A DNA stretch of 64,000 bases from Streptomyces sp. NBC_00358. GTDB lineage: Bacteria; Actinomycetota; Actinomycetes; Streptomycetales; Streptomycetaceae. Under the pieces are notes generated by a model. That model did not search any database. It worked only from the letters and a program-made list of their open reading frames with translations, and was not told where the DNA came from. Where the stretch lies: assembly GCF_036099295.1 (NCBI RefSeq), contig NZ_CP107976.1, positions 9,235,131 through 9,299,130 on the forward strand, in the 5' to 3' direction. This document shows, in pieces, positions 36,820 to 45,103 of this stretch. The number at the start of each line of letters is the position of its first letter. Position 1 is the first letter of the stretch. The translations under genes were made by a program, and so were the position numbers.

Positions 36820-37073
36820 GCCAGCTCTCCAAGGCGGGGCAGCGGTCGGCGACCGCGGGCGGGCATGACACGCACATCGGGCAGTAGGCCGTGAGCGAGG
36901 CAGGCCGACGAGAAGGGGGTGCAGCCCGGCCCTGCCAGAGCGCGGACACGGGCCGGGCCACGGCTGAGAACCCTAGACCGGGCAGCGGCATCCAGAGCCT
37001 TTAACGTTCGCGCATCAGGTCCACTCCCACGTACGCGACCTCTGGTCCAACGATCTGCGAGCTGCCCGGACAC
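36816..37073 (-). CDS. Small basic protein, possibly a C-terminal fragment
   Basis: About 85 residues, ending in ATGA overlap with the next gene. The end (LLPDVRVMPARGRRPLPRLG) is Arg/Pro-rich, as in several unclassified Streptomyces proteins. No clear ribosome site at the proposed start (37073). The frame could be the 3' remnant of a longer gene interrupted near the MITE at 37114. Confidence 0.3.
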   Translation of the reverse strand: MSGQLADRWTRGRVRGSGPDARTLKALDAAARSRVLSRGPARVRALAGPGCTPFSSACLAHGLLPDVRVMPARGRRPLPRLGELA

Positions 37074-37113
37074 GGCGCTCTACGCGGTGAAGATCGCCTG
37101 GGGAGAGCGGCTG

Positions 37114-37325
37114 CTAGGGCGTGTTTCGAAAGTCCCGTCTGGCTCGCGACGCCTGGCACGGCACTCCCCCAAGCTCTTCGAGCAGGGGGGACCCCCACGC
37201 CGCGTTGTCGGGATCGCCCGAGTACGCCCAGTACGCGGACGACCCTCCGCCTTGCGATGCACCGCACCAGACGCCGCGAGCCCCGCCCTCCGGGCGGACG
37301 ACGCTACTTTCGAAACACGCCCTAG
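37114..37325. repeat. 212-bp MITE-like element
   Basis: Perfect 20-bp terminal inverted repeats (CTAGGGCGTGTTTCGAAAGT at 37114-37133 and its complement at 37306-37325) enclose 172 bases without a gene. CTAG closes both ends. An internal hairpin (CTCCCCCAAGCTC...GGGGGGAC, near 37166-37195) resembles a widespread Streptomyces intergenic motif. It is probably mobilised by a transposase encoded elsewhere. Confidence 0.8.
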
Positions 37326-37408
37326 AAGAAGGCGGCGGTGCAGCCCGCCTCTCAGCGTCGTGTACCGGCTCGACGTTTCTGGCATACCAGCACAGGCTCA
37401 ACCACAAC

Positions 37409-38503
37409 TCACGTGCAGGTCACGTGCATCCCGCCCTCGGTCAGGACTTCGAGTACCAGGGCGACCAGGTCGTACTGCTCGCCCTCCGGCGTCAGGAGGC
37501 GGGACAGGTGCTCGCGGGCGGTCGCGGCGTCCCGCCAGAGCAGGGTTGCGGGGGCGGTGTAGGCGAAGTTGCCGCGCAGGCAGTCCACGAGGGCGTCCAG
37601 GCAGCCGCCGAAGTAGCCGCCCGGCCCGTTGACGGCCTCGCCGAGTGCCAGGTAGAGGCTCGGTTCGTCGGTGATGTGGCGGCCGTCCAGCTCGTACGTG
37701 TATCTGGCGGGCCGGTCCTGGTGCTTGATCCGGCAGCCCCGCTCCCGGACGAGATCGAGCCAGGCCCCGCGCTGCCGGGTCTCGAGCTCGGCCCAGGCGC
37801 CAGGGGCCTCCGGCGGGCCGGCGAACCAGCGTTCCCAGACGGGCCGGGCGTGTCCCGGTACGGGTGCGAGCTCTGTGCCGAGTTCCAGATCGATGAGGTC
37901 CGTCCCGCAGGAGGACGGGCGCCACGTGCGGACCTTGGGCCGCAGCAACCGGTCGGTGAGCGGCTCGCCGCTGTCGTCCCGTATCTCCAGCCACGCCTCC
38001 TCCAGATCCAGCGCGCGACGGGTGCCCGTCGCCAGTGCCCGCCGTAGCCGATCCCCCGGGGCGAGCCCCCGCAGGACGAGCGGGGGCGATGCGTCCTCGG
38101 GCGCCAGGAGGCGGGCGAACTCCCGGCAGGAGCCCAGCCACCGGTACCCGTCGTGCAGCCGGACAGGAGCCCGGTGCCCCTCGGGCGGCCCCAGGCAGTC
38201 GTCCACACCCGTGAGCACGAGACCGTCCGTCCCCGGGGACCGTCCAAGGCTCTCCGCATCCTCCAGCAGCCAGGCATCGAGCGTCCTGTCCTCCGGCACC
38301 GGCCACACCCGGCTGCCGACCCAGCCGCGCACCTCGGCCTCGTCCGGCACCCAGCCGAACAGTTCGTACGTCCCGCGCCGGGGTTCCCTGAACAGTCCCT
38401 CCACCTCGGCGCAGACGCCCCAGACCCGGCCGCTTTCCGTGTCCGTCAGCGTGTACCGTCCCTGCCCGCGATGTTCCCCGTCCACATGCACGGTGGGAAT
38501 CAT
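37409..38503 (-). CDS. Barstar-domain protein
   Basis: 364 residues. The last ~90 residues match barstar, the barnase inhibitor: YTYELDGRHITDEPSLYLAL, then GEAVNGPGGYFGGCLDALVD, CLRGNF, LLWRDAATAREHLS. The N-terminal ~270 residues hold Trp/Gly-rich segments (GVCAEVEGLFREPRRGTYEL, GTDGLVLTGVDDCLGPPEGH) and two repeated LxLxGLxxGD-type units, unclassified. Barstars neutralise secreted or injected RNases, and larger barstar proteins are common in Streptomyces. No barnase gene is adjacent, so it may act as orphan immunity. The start ATG has only a weak ribosome site. Confidence 0.75.
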   Translation of the reverse strand: MIPTVHVDGEHRGQGRYTLTDTESGRVWGVCAEVEGLFREPRRGTYELFGWVPDEAEVRGWVGSRVWPVPEDRTLDAWLLEDAESLGRSPGTDGLVLTGVDDCLGPPEGHRAPVRLHDGYRWLGSCREFARLLAPEDASPPLVLRGLAPGDRLRRALATGTRRALDLEEAWLEIRDDSGEPLTDRLLRPKVRTWRPSSCGTDLIDLELGTELAPVPGHARPVWERWFAGPPEAPGAWAELETRQRGAWLDLVRERGCRIKHQDRPARYTYELDGRHITDEPSLYLALGEAVNGPGGYFGGCLDALVDCLRGNFAYTAPATLLWRDAATAREHLSRLLTPEGEQYDLVALVLEVLTEGGMHVTCT

Positions 38504-38701
38504 GCCCAGACCAGATGTAGCCCGTGAAGCCCTTTTCGTGGCTGGTCGGGTTGCCTCGAGGCTGAGCGCTCCGTCTGGCGAACGACGCCAACTGGGGCGT
38601 GTGTCGGAAGTGCTTAGGTTGGCTGCCGTGAGGAGCAGGGGCGGAGGCGCAGGGTGCGCCCCGCCGGACGGTGTCCGGGCCCGCGCCCCCCGGACACGGG
38701 A

Positions 38702-40355
38702 GTGTAAATCTAACGGCCCTGTCTCGCTTTCGGTGGTGACGGGGCGTGCTGCTATCCGAGGAGGATGCGGTGCCGAAGCAGGGTGAAGCCTGCTCGTCCG
38801 TGCATCTGGCGTGCGATCCGTTTGGTCTTGGTGTTGACGCCCTCGGTGGGGCCGTTGCTGTACGGAAGCGTGAGCCCGGCGATCACGGCGTCGACATCCC
38901 GGTCCAGGCCCCGGGTGAAGGAATGTAGATGGGGCAGGTCGGCTGCTCGGACTTGGGCGATCCAGCGCGTGAGCGCGTCGGCGTTGCCGGCGCGCGGCGT
39001 AAGGAGTGGGGCGAAGTCCCTGATATCCGTAGCCAGTTGAGTCATCTCGGGGCAGGCGGTGGTGAGCTTGGCCAGGAGCTCGTGCTGCTCGGCCTTGAGA
39101 TTGTCGGGCCTGGTCAGCAGCATCCGGGCGAGCCTGCGCGGGGAGATATGGCTGCGGTCGGCGTCCGCGCGGCCCTGGTTGATGTACTTGTGCAGGAGGT
39201 TCAGGCAGCCCGTGAAGCCGAGGGCTTTGATCTCTTCGAAGAGGTGCTTGACGGGGGCACCGGGGTCATCGGCTCGGCGTTTGCGCAGGTGCTCGCGGTA
39301 GGGATCGACGAGGCTGGCGCGGTACTTGGGGACGCGGAGCAGGCGCTCGGGCCGATCAGTGCGGGCGTAGCGTTTGACGGTGTTCAGGGCCAGTTGGAGA
39401 CGGCGGGCGCATTCGAGCAAGCCGACGCCTTGGGCGAGCAGCCCGTGGACCTGGTGCCAGCGTTCCAGGGTGGTCTGGGCGCGGGGCCCGTCGTAGATCG
39501 GCGCGTCCAGCACGGTGGCCCAGCAGGCGCTGTGCGCCTTGACCTCGCTCAGAGCGGCTTCGCACAGGTTGTGCCACACATGCCACCGGTCCGCGACCTG
39601 CACTGCGTCAGGCAGGGCGCGCCGGATCGCCTCAGCGTAGGTCGCCGAGCCGTCACGGCACACGATCTCGATGCCTGGATGCTCGCGCAGCCACGCCTCC
39701 AGGGTGTCGGCCGTGCGGCCGGGCAGCACGTCGATCCGCTCGTGAGTCTCGGCATCGATGATCACGGTGGCGTAGCGGTGCCTCCGACCCAGTGCGAAGT
39801 CGTCGACGCCGATCACGCGGGGCACCCGCCCGGTGGGCAACGGGATCCGCAGCAGGGCGCGCAGGGCCGTGTGACGCGACAGGCTCACCGCCAATATCGC
39901 CAGCAGACGTGCCCCGGCCCGGCCCGCTAACTCCTTGACCACGGCCTTTACTTGCCTGGTCAGGCGGGTCGTACGCCGCTGGTACCGGTCCAGGACGCCG
40001 GGCACCTGTTCGCGGAAGGTGTGGCGGCAGCCGCGCGTGGGACACACCAGACGCCGCACCCGCACACGGACCATCACCCGTCGTTCATCGACCGGCACGT
40101 CCGCGACTGTCCGCCAGTGATAGCCGTGCACGCGTTCCGACGGGGCCTCGCACACCGGGCAGACCGCAGTGTCCCGCGGAGTCCGTGCCCGCACCACGAT
40201 CCGCTGACCTTCGTCGACCACATCCTCGATGACCAGCGGGGAAAGACCCGAAAACACCGTCTGCACAAGCTCGTTGACATCCTTCACGTGAATGCCAACG
40301 ACCCTCACGACTCTCCGTCACCACCGAAAGCGAGACAGGGCCGTTAAATTGACAC
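38702..40355 (-). mobile_element. ISL3-family insertion sequence
   Basis: The ends hold a 32-bp perfect inverted repeat (38711-38742 with 40315-40346), extended outward with mismatches to about 38702 and 40355. It encodes one intact transposase. It has inserted in a DUF6300-type gene, whose C-terminal codons it now ends. The 8-bp target duplication is not evident. Confidence 0.85.
38752..40308 (-). CDS. ISL3-family transposase
   Basis: 518 residues from the ATG at 40308. It has the full ISL3 layout: a zinc-binding N-terminus (CPVCEAPSERVHGYHWR and CPTRGCRHTF), Asp in VIGVDDFALGRRHRYATVII, second Asp region in VQVADRWHVWHNL, a helix-turn-helix-like insertion, and C-terminal YSNGPTEGVNTKTKRIARQM with the catalytic Glu. 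All key residues and both ends are present, so the element is probably active. Two ISL3 fragments also occur at 11946 and 13230. Confidence 0.94.
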   Translation of the reverse strand: MRVVGIHVKDVNELVQTVFSGLSPLVIEDVVDEGQRIVVRARTPRDTAVCPVCEAPSERVHGYHWRTVADVPVDERRVMVRVRVRRLVCPTRGCRHTFREQVPGVLDRYQRRTTRLTRQVKAVVKELAGRAGARLLAILAVSLSRHTALRALLRIPLPTGRVPRVIGVDDFALGRRHRYATVIIDAETHERIDVLPGRTADTLEAWLREHPGIEIVCRDGSATYAEAIRRALPDAVQVADRWHVWHNLCEAALSEVKAHSACWATVLDAPIYDGPRAQTTLERWHQVHGLLAQGVGLLECARRLQLALNTVKRYARTDRPERLLRVPKYRASLVDPYREHLRKRRADDPGAPVKHLFEEIKALGFTGCLNLLHKYINQGRADADRSHISPRRLARMLLTRPDNLKAEQHELLAKLTTACPEMTQLATDIRDFAPLLTPRAGNADALTRWIAQVRAADLPHLHSFTRGLDRDVDAVIAGLTLPYSNGPTEGVNTKTKRIARQMHGRAGFTLLRHRILLG

Positions 40356-40511
40356 ACCCCCGCCCTCGGTGAAAAAGCGGATGAGTGCCGCGGCCGCAGG
40401 CTGGTTCGCATCGCAGATTTTGCACAGCTCCAGATGGATCGGCTGACCGAACGTGTCCTTCTTGATGTCGAGAACGTCCCTCAGTACGACCGTGTCGTCA
40501 CCCCTGACCAT
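40356..40511 (-). pseudogene. DUF6300-type gene cut by the ISL3 element
   Basis: The frame from ATG 40511 reads a short N-terminus, then LELCKICDANQPAAAALIRF and FTEGG before running into the IS end (VSI and stop at 40344). The Cys-x-x-Cys and the PAAxALIxFF end match the C-terminal half of DUF6300 small zinc-finger proteins. The usual first CPRC pair is not present in frame, so the gene has lost its 5' part as well. Confidence 0.5.
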
Positions 40512-40653
40512 CGACTGCTTCCGCTCCCCTTGGTGTCCCTCGCAACTCCTCCTCATCCTGCCAGGTCGCGCACGGGGGGCGGAGAGGACGGCGGATCCGG
40601 ACGGGCGGCGAGCGGCTCGCCGGGTCCGCGTCGGCCGGACTCCTCGCTCGACA

Positions 40654-40700
40654 CCGAGGGGCTGTCCGAAGCCAGGACCCGGCTTCGGACAGCCCCTCGG
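40654..40700 (-). terminator. Terminator after the ABC permease gene
   Basis: A 20-bp perfect stem (40654-40673 with 40681-40700) and a 7-base loop, 19 bases past the permease stop on the minus strand; the outer bases also pair. Confidence 0.85.
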
Positions 40701-40718
40701 CCGTGTCGAACCGGTTCG

Positions 40719-43007
40719 TCAGTCGCGGCGGATCAGCTCCGGATCGATCCGGCGGCCGGCCAGCGGCAGTGAGCCCGCTGCCGCGGCCGCCACCACTCCC
40801 GCCACCGCCAAGGACAGCAGGGGGATGCCGGCGACATCCCAGCGGATCGCTCCGCCACCGGTGATCAGGTAGCTGGACTCGGCGAGCTTCCCGGTGACGA
40901 CCGCCAGGGCGAGACCGAGACTGAGCGGCAGCACCACCTGGAGGCACTGCACGGCCCGCATGGTCCGTGCCCGGGCACCGATCAGGGTGACGGCGGTGAC
41001 CTGCGCACGGCGCTCGACCGCGCGGTCGGTCACGGACACCAGGAACGCAGCCACACCGATGACCAACCCCATGATCATGCCTAGGGCCAGCAGGGTTTCG
41101 ACGACCGATATCTGTTCGAGTCCCTGGACGTTCAGTCCGACCAGCTCCACCTCGGCGACCGGGGCGATCGCACCGATGCCGTCGAGGACCTTGCGGACCT
41201 GGCCGGGCTCCGAGCTGCTGGTCAGTACGAGCTCGGCGTCACGGGGCCGGGCGTGTGGGGGCAGTGCCGTCGGCGGGACGAGGAGCACGGCGTTGCCCAC
41301 GGCGGACGCGGAGTACCCGCTGTAGACGATCCCGTCGGCGGGAAAGCCGATGTCCAGGTGCCCGGTCCCGCTCCCCGAGAGGCGGAACCGGAAGGGCGTG
41401 CCCGGCTTCACGTCGGATCCGACGCTGGAGTTGGGGTCGACGAGCCTCATCACCTTGCCGTCCACGCAGCCCTGGGAACGCTGGACCATGCGGTCCAGCT
41501 GCGCGCAGGTGGCGATCAGGGCGGTGGCCGACGACGCGAACGCGTCCTCGGGGCTCTTCCTCTCGAGATCGACCCAGGAGTTCATCGTGACGGCGTGGGC
41601 GCGCACACCGGCGAGGCCGCCGAGTTCCCTCTGCCGGTCCGGGGTCAGAGCGGAAAGGGAGAGGGAGTAGTCCTGCACGGGTCCGGACGGCCGACTGACC
41701 TGTTCCAGCTGGATGAGAACACCCTGGGCGAGCGAGGCGGCGTAGACGAGGAGCACGAGACCGGTGACGACCCTCATCGTGCTTCCGGGCTCGGCCTCAT
41801 TGCGTCGCATCGCCAGGTTGAGCGTGAGGGACTGGGTGGAGGCCGCCACCCGTCGGGCGAGAACGTACGAGATCAACGGGAGCGTGAGCACGAGCCCGAC
41901 TCCGGTCAGTACGACGCCGCCGACCACGAGCAGCGCGTTCACGCCCACACTCGACGCCGGGTGTCCGAGCACACCGCTGACGCAGAAGCCGGACACGATG
42001 CCCATACCGGCGACAAGGAGGAGAGCGCCCCACTTGGACGGCGGTCGCGGGAGCGCGGTGCGGCGTACCGCCAGTGGGTTGGCGGCGGCTTCCCGCGCAC
42101 TCTTGCGGCCGACGAACCAGGCCAGCGCCGGGCAGCCGATCAGACACACGGCGACCGTGGTCGCGGACAGGGCACCGTCGTCCGGATACCACCGCAGCGC
42201 GGGCAGTCCCGTCCTGGACATCACCTGGTTGAGGACCCAGTACTCCCCGAGGCCGAGCACCGCGCCGAGCAGTGCGGCCATCACGGTCTCCGCCGCGTTC
42301 ACCCGCTGGGTGCCCTTGACGCTGAGGCCCAGCAGGCGCAGCGCCGCCAGGCGCCGCATACGGCTGGCGGCGGAGAGACGCGCGCAGACGGTGAGGAAGA
42401 TTCCCAGGGGCAGCAGAACCAAGGTGGCCAGAGCGAAGCGCACGTCCGTCAACGTGGACGGTTCCACGGCGGGGGACGGGGCGTAGTCGTACCCGAACCC
42501 CTTCAGGGTCCGGCCCTCGTGGGCGATACGGCCGCGCGTGGTGCCGATGTACGCGTACAGCTCGTCCGGGTGCGCGAGCCCCGCCCCGGCGATGGTTCCC
42601 TGCTCCCGTCCCGGCAGCAGCCCCTTGACGGCGGGTGCCTCGCGCAGGAGGTCGTGGACCCGCGGCGAGACGAACACCTCACCGGGGCCGGGGAGCCGGG
42701 GCAGACCGGGTGGGGCCGACCGCGTTCCCTCGGTGCCCCGGGCGATGAACACGCGGGTGAACGGCCTGGATCCGTACGCGTCGGAGCGCTCGACGACGAG
42801 CGTGCCGTCCGCAGGCCCTTTGGAGGAGGTGACGGGCTGCCGTGCCGCGGCCCGGCCGTCGTGGGCGTGCAGGATCGCCGGAACGGTGAGGACGAGGGCG
42901 AGGCAGCAGACACCGATGGAGCCGCCGGCCGCCATCAGGAAGAAACGTGTGCGGTTGCCGCGGCCTGCGCCGAGGAGCAGCCGCAGGCCGAGCAGGAATT
43001 CGGTCAC
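40719..43007 (-). CDS. ABC transporter permease, FtsX/MacB type
   Basis: 762 residues from a GTG at 43007 that overlaps the ATPase stop as GTGA. Two FtsX-like halves are visible. An N-terminal helix (LMAAGGSIGVCCLALVLTVP) is followed by a ~150-residue extracytoplasmic domain, then TM helices (LATLVLLPLGIFLTVCARLS, AAETVMAALLGAVLGLGEYW, VGVNALLVVGGVVLTGVGLV). The second extracytoplasmic part is at ~440-600, then the final TM set (LALGMIMGLVIGVAAFLVSV). It pairs with the ATPase to export a lipid, peptide or antibiotic, or to act mechanically; no regulator or peptide gene is nearby. Confidence 0.85.
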   Translation of the reverse strand: MTEFLLGLRLLLGAGRGNRTRFFLMAAGGSIGVCCLALVLTVPAILHAHDGRAAARQPVTSSKGPADGTLVVERSDAYGSRPFTRVFIARGTEGTRSAPPGLPRLPGPGEVFVSPRVHDLLREAPAVKGLLPGREQGTIAGAGLAHPDELYAYIGTTRGRIAHEGRTLKGFGYDYAPSPAVEPSTLTDVRFALATLVLLPLGIFLTVCARLSAASRMRRLAALRLLGLSVKGTQRVNAAETVMAALLGAVLGLGEYWVLNQVMSRTGLPALRWYPDDGALSATTVAVCLIGCPALAWFVGRKSAREAAANPLAVRRTALPRPPSKWGALLLVAGMGIVSGFCVSGVLGHPASSVGVNALLVVGGVVLTGVGLVLTLPLISYVLARRVAASTQSLTLNLAMRRNEAEPGSTMRVVTGLVLLVYAASLAQGVLIQLEQVSRPSGPVQDYSLSLSALTPDRQRELGGLAGVRAHAVTMNSWVDLERKSPEDAFASSATALIATCAQLDRMVQRSQGCVDGKVMRLVDPNSSVGSDVKPGTPFRFRLSGSGTGHLDIGFPADGIVYSGYSASAVGNAVLLVPPTALPPHARPRDAELVLTSSSEPGQVRKVLDGIGAIAPVAEVELVGLNVQGLEQISVVETLLALGMIMGLVIGVAAFLVSVTDRAVERRAQVTAVTLIGARARTMRAVQCLQVVLPLSLGLALAVVTGKLAESSYLITGGGAIRWDVAGIPLLSLAVAGVVAAAAAGSLPLAGRRIDPELIRRD

Positions 43008-43696
43008 GCCGCACCTCGCGGCGTGAGTATTCCGTCCGCCATCGTGTAACGGGTGTCGGCCTGTGCGGCCACCCCGTGGTCGTGCGTCACCAGAATGACG
43101 GCGGTTCCCTGGGAGCGGGCCAGCCCGAGGAACTCCTTCAGCACGGCGGAGGCGTTGGCGCTGTCCAGGGAGCCCGTCGGCTCGTCCGCGAACACGACCG
43201 CGGGCCGGTGGACCAGGGCGCGCGCCACCGCGACGCGCTGGCTCTGTCCGCCCGAGACCTGTGAGGGCCGACGGTGACGCAGCTCGCCGAGGCCGAGCCG
43301 CCCCAGCACTTCACCCGCTCTGGCGAGGGCGGGCTGCTTGCGCTGTCCGGTCAGGCGCAGTGGCAGCGCGGTGTTCTCCTCGATGGTCAGTTCCGGCAGC
43401 AGTTCGCCGTACTGGAAGACGAACCCGAAACGTTCCCGGCGCAGGGCGCTGATCTCTTCGTCGGAGAGGTCACCGAGCGAGCGCCCCTCGAAGCGCACCT
43501 GGCCGCGGGTGGTGGGCAGCACCCCGGCCAGGCAGTAGAGAAGTGAGGACTTGCCGGAGCCGCTCTGCCCCGTGATGGCCACGACCTCACCCGGGGTGAC
43601 CGAGAGGTGGGCGTCGCGGACGGCCTGTTGGCTGCCGTAGGAGAGGTCGACTCCGACGGCCGAGATGATGTCTGACGTGCTGATGGCTTCCCCCAA
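43004..43696 (-). CDS. ABC transporter ATP-binding protein
   Basis: 230 residues, with Walker A GQSGSGKSS, Q-loop FQYGELLPE, signature VSGGQSQRVAVARAL, Walker B VVFADEPTGSLD and H-loop VTHDHG. It is the LolD/MacB type that works with FtsX permeases, and its stop overlaps the permease start. The start at 43696 would be a TTG with a weak ribosome site, so the first residues are uncertain. Confidence 0.92.
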   Translation of the reverse strand: MGEAISTSDIISAVGVDLSYGSQQAVRDAHLSVTPGEVVAITGQSGSGKSSLLYCLAGVLPTTRGQVRFEGRSLGDLSDEEISALRRERFGFVFQYGELLPELTIEENTALPLRLTGQRKQPALARAGEVLGRLGLGELRHRRPSQVSGGQSQRVAVARALVHRPAVVFADEPTGSLDSANASAVLKEFLGLARSQGTAVILVTHDHGVAAQADTRYTMADGILTPRGAA

Positions 43697-43704
43697 AGAA
43701 GCGT

Positions 43705-43736
43705 GCGGGCCCAGGGGGATGTGCCCCTGGGCCCGC
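43705..43736 (-). terminator. Terminator between the secreted-protein and ABC genes
   Basis: A 13-bp GC-rich perfect stem (43705-43717 with 43724-43736) and a 6-base loop, just past the stop of the gene at 43756 and just before the ABC gene. Confidence 0.75.
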
Positions 43737-43755
43737 GGCCGTGCCGAAGTGCCGA

Positions 43756-44166
43756 CTACCTCTGGTAGTGCTTCGTCGACGAGCAGTTGTCAGGGTTGAG
43801 CGAGCCCTTGTCACGGCAGACGCGGATGTAGGCGTCGTCGGTGTGCAGAGCGGCGCCGTCCCAGTTCAGCTTGTCGAGCGGGACGCTGTGCTTCTGCGTG
43901 CCGTTGTAGCGGCTCCAGTCGTAGCCCTCGACACGGACCTGAATGTAGACGTTGTGACCGTCACCGTTGTCGGTGTCGTTCAGGTTGCCCGCCCACTCGA
44001 AGGCGCCGTGGTTCTGGTTCGAGGGCCAGAAGGTGTACTGGCCGCTGGTGAACGAACCGCCACCGGTGGACAGCGTCGGAATGGTGTGCCACGAGACGGC
44101 GGCCGCCGTCCCCGCGCTGACGGCGAACAGGCCTGCGGCTATTGCGCCGACTGCCAACTTGCGCAT
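43756..44166 (-). CDS. Small secreted protein
   Basis: 136 residues from the ATG at 44166, with GGGAGGAAAAC immediately before it. Residues 1-24 are a signal peptide (LAVGAIAAGLFAVSAGTAAA). The mature part is Asn/Gly/aromatic-rich (GGSFTSGQYTFWPSNQNHGA, DGHNVYIQVRVEGYDWSRYN) with a terminal Cys pair (VCRDKGSLNPDNCSS) likely to form a disulfide. It resembles other small exported Streptomyces proteins without known function. Confidence 0.75.
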   Translation of the reverse strand: MRKLAVGAIAAGLFAVSAGTAAAVSWHTIPTLSTGGGSFTSGQYTFWPSNQNHGAFEWAGNLNDTDNGDGHNVYIQVRVEGYDWSRYNGTQKHSVPLDKLNWDGAALHTDDAYIRVCRDKGSLNPDNCSSTKHYQR

Positions 44167-44432
44167 GTTTTCCTCCCGTTGTTCATGCATGACTCCGGAT
44201 GGTCAGGTCCGGAGCCGTCGTGAACCTAGCAGCCATGAAGGGGAGTGAATGGCATGATCAATTCAACTCTGTCCACTTTCGATCACGTTTCCGGGTAGGG
44301 GACTTTGCTTTCCCGTGGGCTTTGTCTGGCTTGGCCTTGACCGTCAACTGAGCTTTTCCTGAGGATTGGTGACGAATCATCAGAGATGAATGGGCAGGAA
44401 CTCGACATCGCCGCGCCGCTGGTCACGATCGC

Positions 44433-44800
44433 TCAGACGGTCTTGCCGGGGGCGCCGGGGCGCGGGGTCGTGCCCCACTTCTCGGCCAGCGAGGCGACGA
44501 GGACGATTCCACGGCCGCCGTCCTCGCAGTCACCCGCTTCGCGCGCCACGGGAAGCCGGTCGCCGCGCGTGTCACTCACCTCCACCCGCACCTGCCCGGC
44601 CTCCAGGCTCAGCCGCAGCTCGGCGTCCCGGCCGGGCATCGGCCGTGGGTGACGGCGTTCGCGGCCAGCTCGGCGACGATCAGCTCCACGGTGTCGTGCA
44701 CCGAACTGCCATAGCCCCAGCCCCAGAGGTCCATCTGGTGGGAGGCGAGGCGGCGGGCGCCGCGCGGGGTGGCGCTGAAGCGGAGGGGGAAGGGGGTCAT
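44433..44800 (-). pseudogene. HATPase-domain (anti-sigma/RsbW-like) gene, frameshifted
   Basis: From ATG 44800 the frame reads FPLRFSATPRGARRLASHQM, then TVELIVAELAANAVTHGR with the N-box of a GHKL ATPase. At about 44640 one base is missing, and the next frame continues MPGRDAELRLSLEAGQVRVE, VSDTRGDRLPV (G1 box) and GRGIVLVASLAEKWG (G2 box), ending at 44433. Restoring one base gives a typical ~120-residue Streptomyces ATP-binding protein. Confidence 0.7.
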
Positions 44801-45103
44801 GGCCCGAAGGTCCCGTTTCGGGATGGCTCTGGCCAGGGATGACGGGCTTACAAACGGCTTCTGTAGGGGTGGCGTCGGGGCTTGTGGGGGCGCTGGGTGT
44901 GCGCCCTGCCGCTGCCAGGGCGCACAACGGGTATCGGCAGTTCGGCACGACGCACGTCCACGCCCTTTGGGCGTACCGCGATCTCGCTCATGGCTGCTGG
45001 ACTCGGCACTGTAAGCGGGGGAGTTGGCTTCGGGCTGGCAGCTGGTTGTGGAGCTATTGCAGGTGCCGCTGGATCTGCAGTCGCGGCCGGCGTCGAGGAG
45101 GCG
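44801..45103. other. Leader region before the Shedu gene
   Basis: No separate gene. The Shedu frame is open through this stretch and an alternative ATG at 44990 would add a Gly/Ala-rich hydrophobic segment (GTVSGGVGFGLAAGCGAIAG). I prefer the later start because of its ribosome site, but a membrane-bound longer form is possible. Confidence 0.45.

Noticed and set aside
41253..43049. A 598-codon plus-strand frame opposite the ABC permease
   Set aside because: It has shadow composition with no ribosome site or motif; the minus strand has a clear FtsX-type permease.
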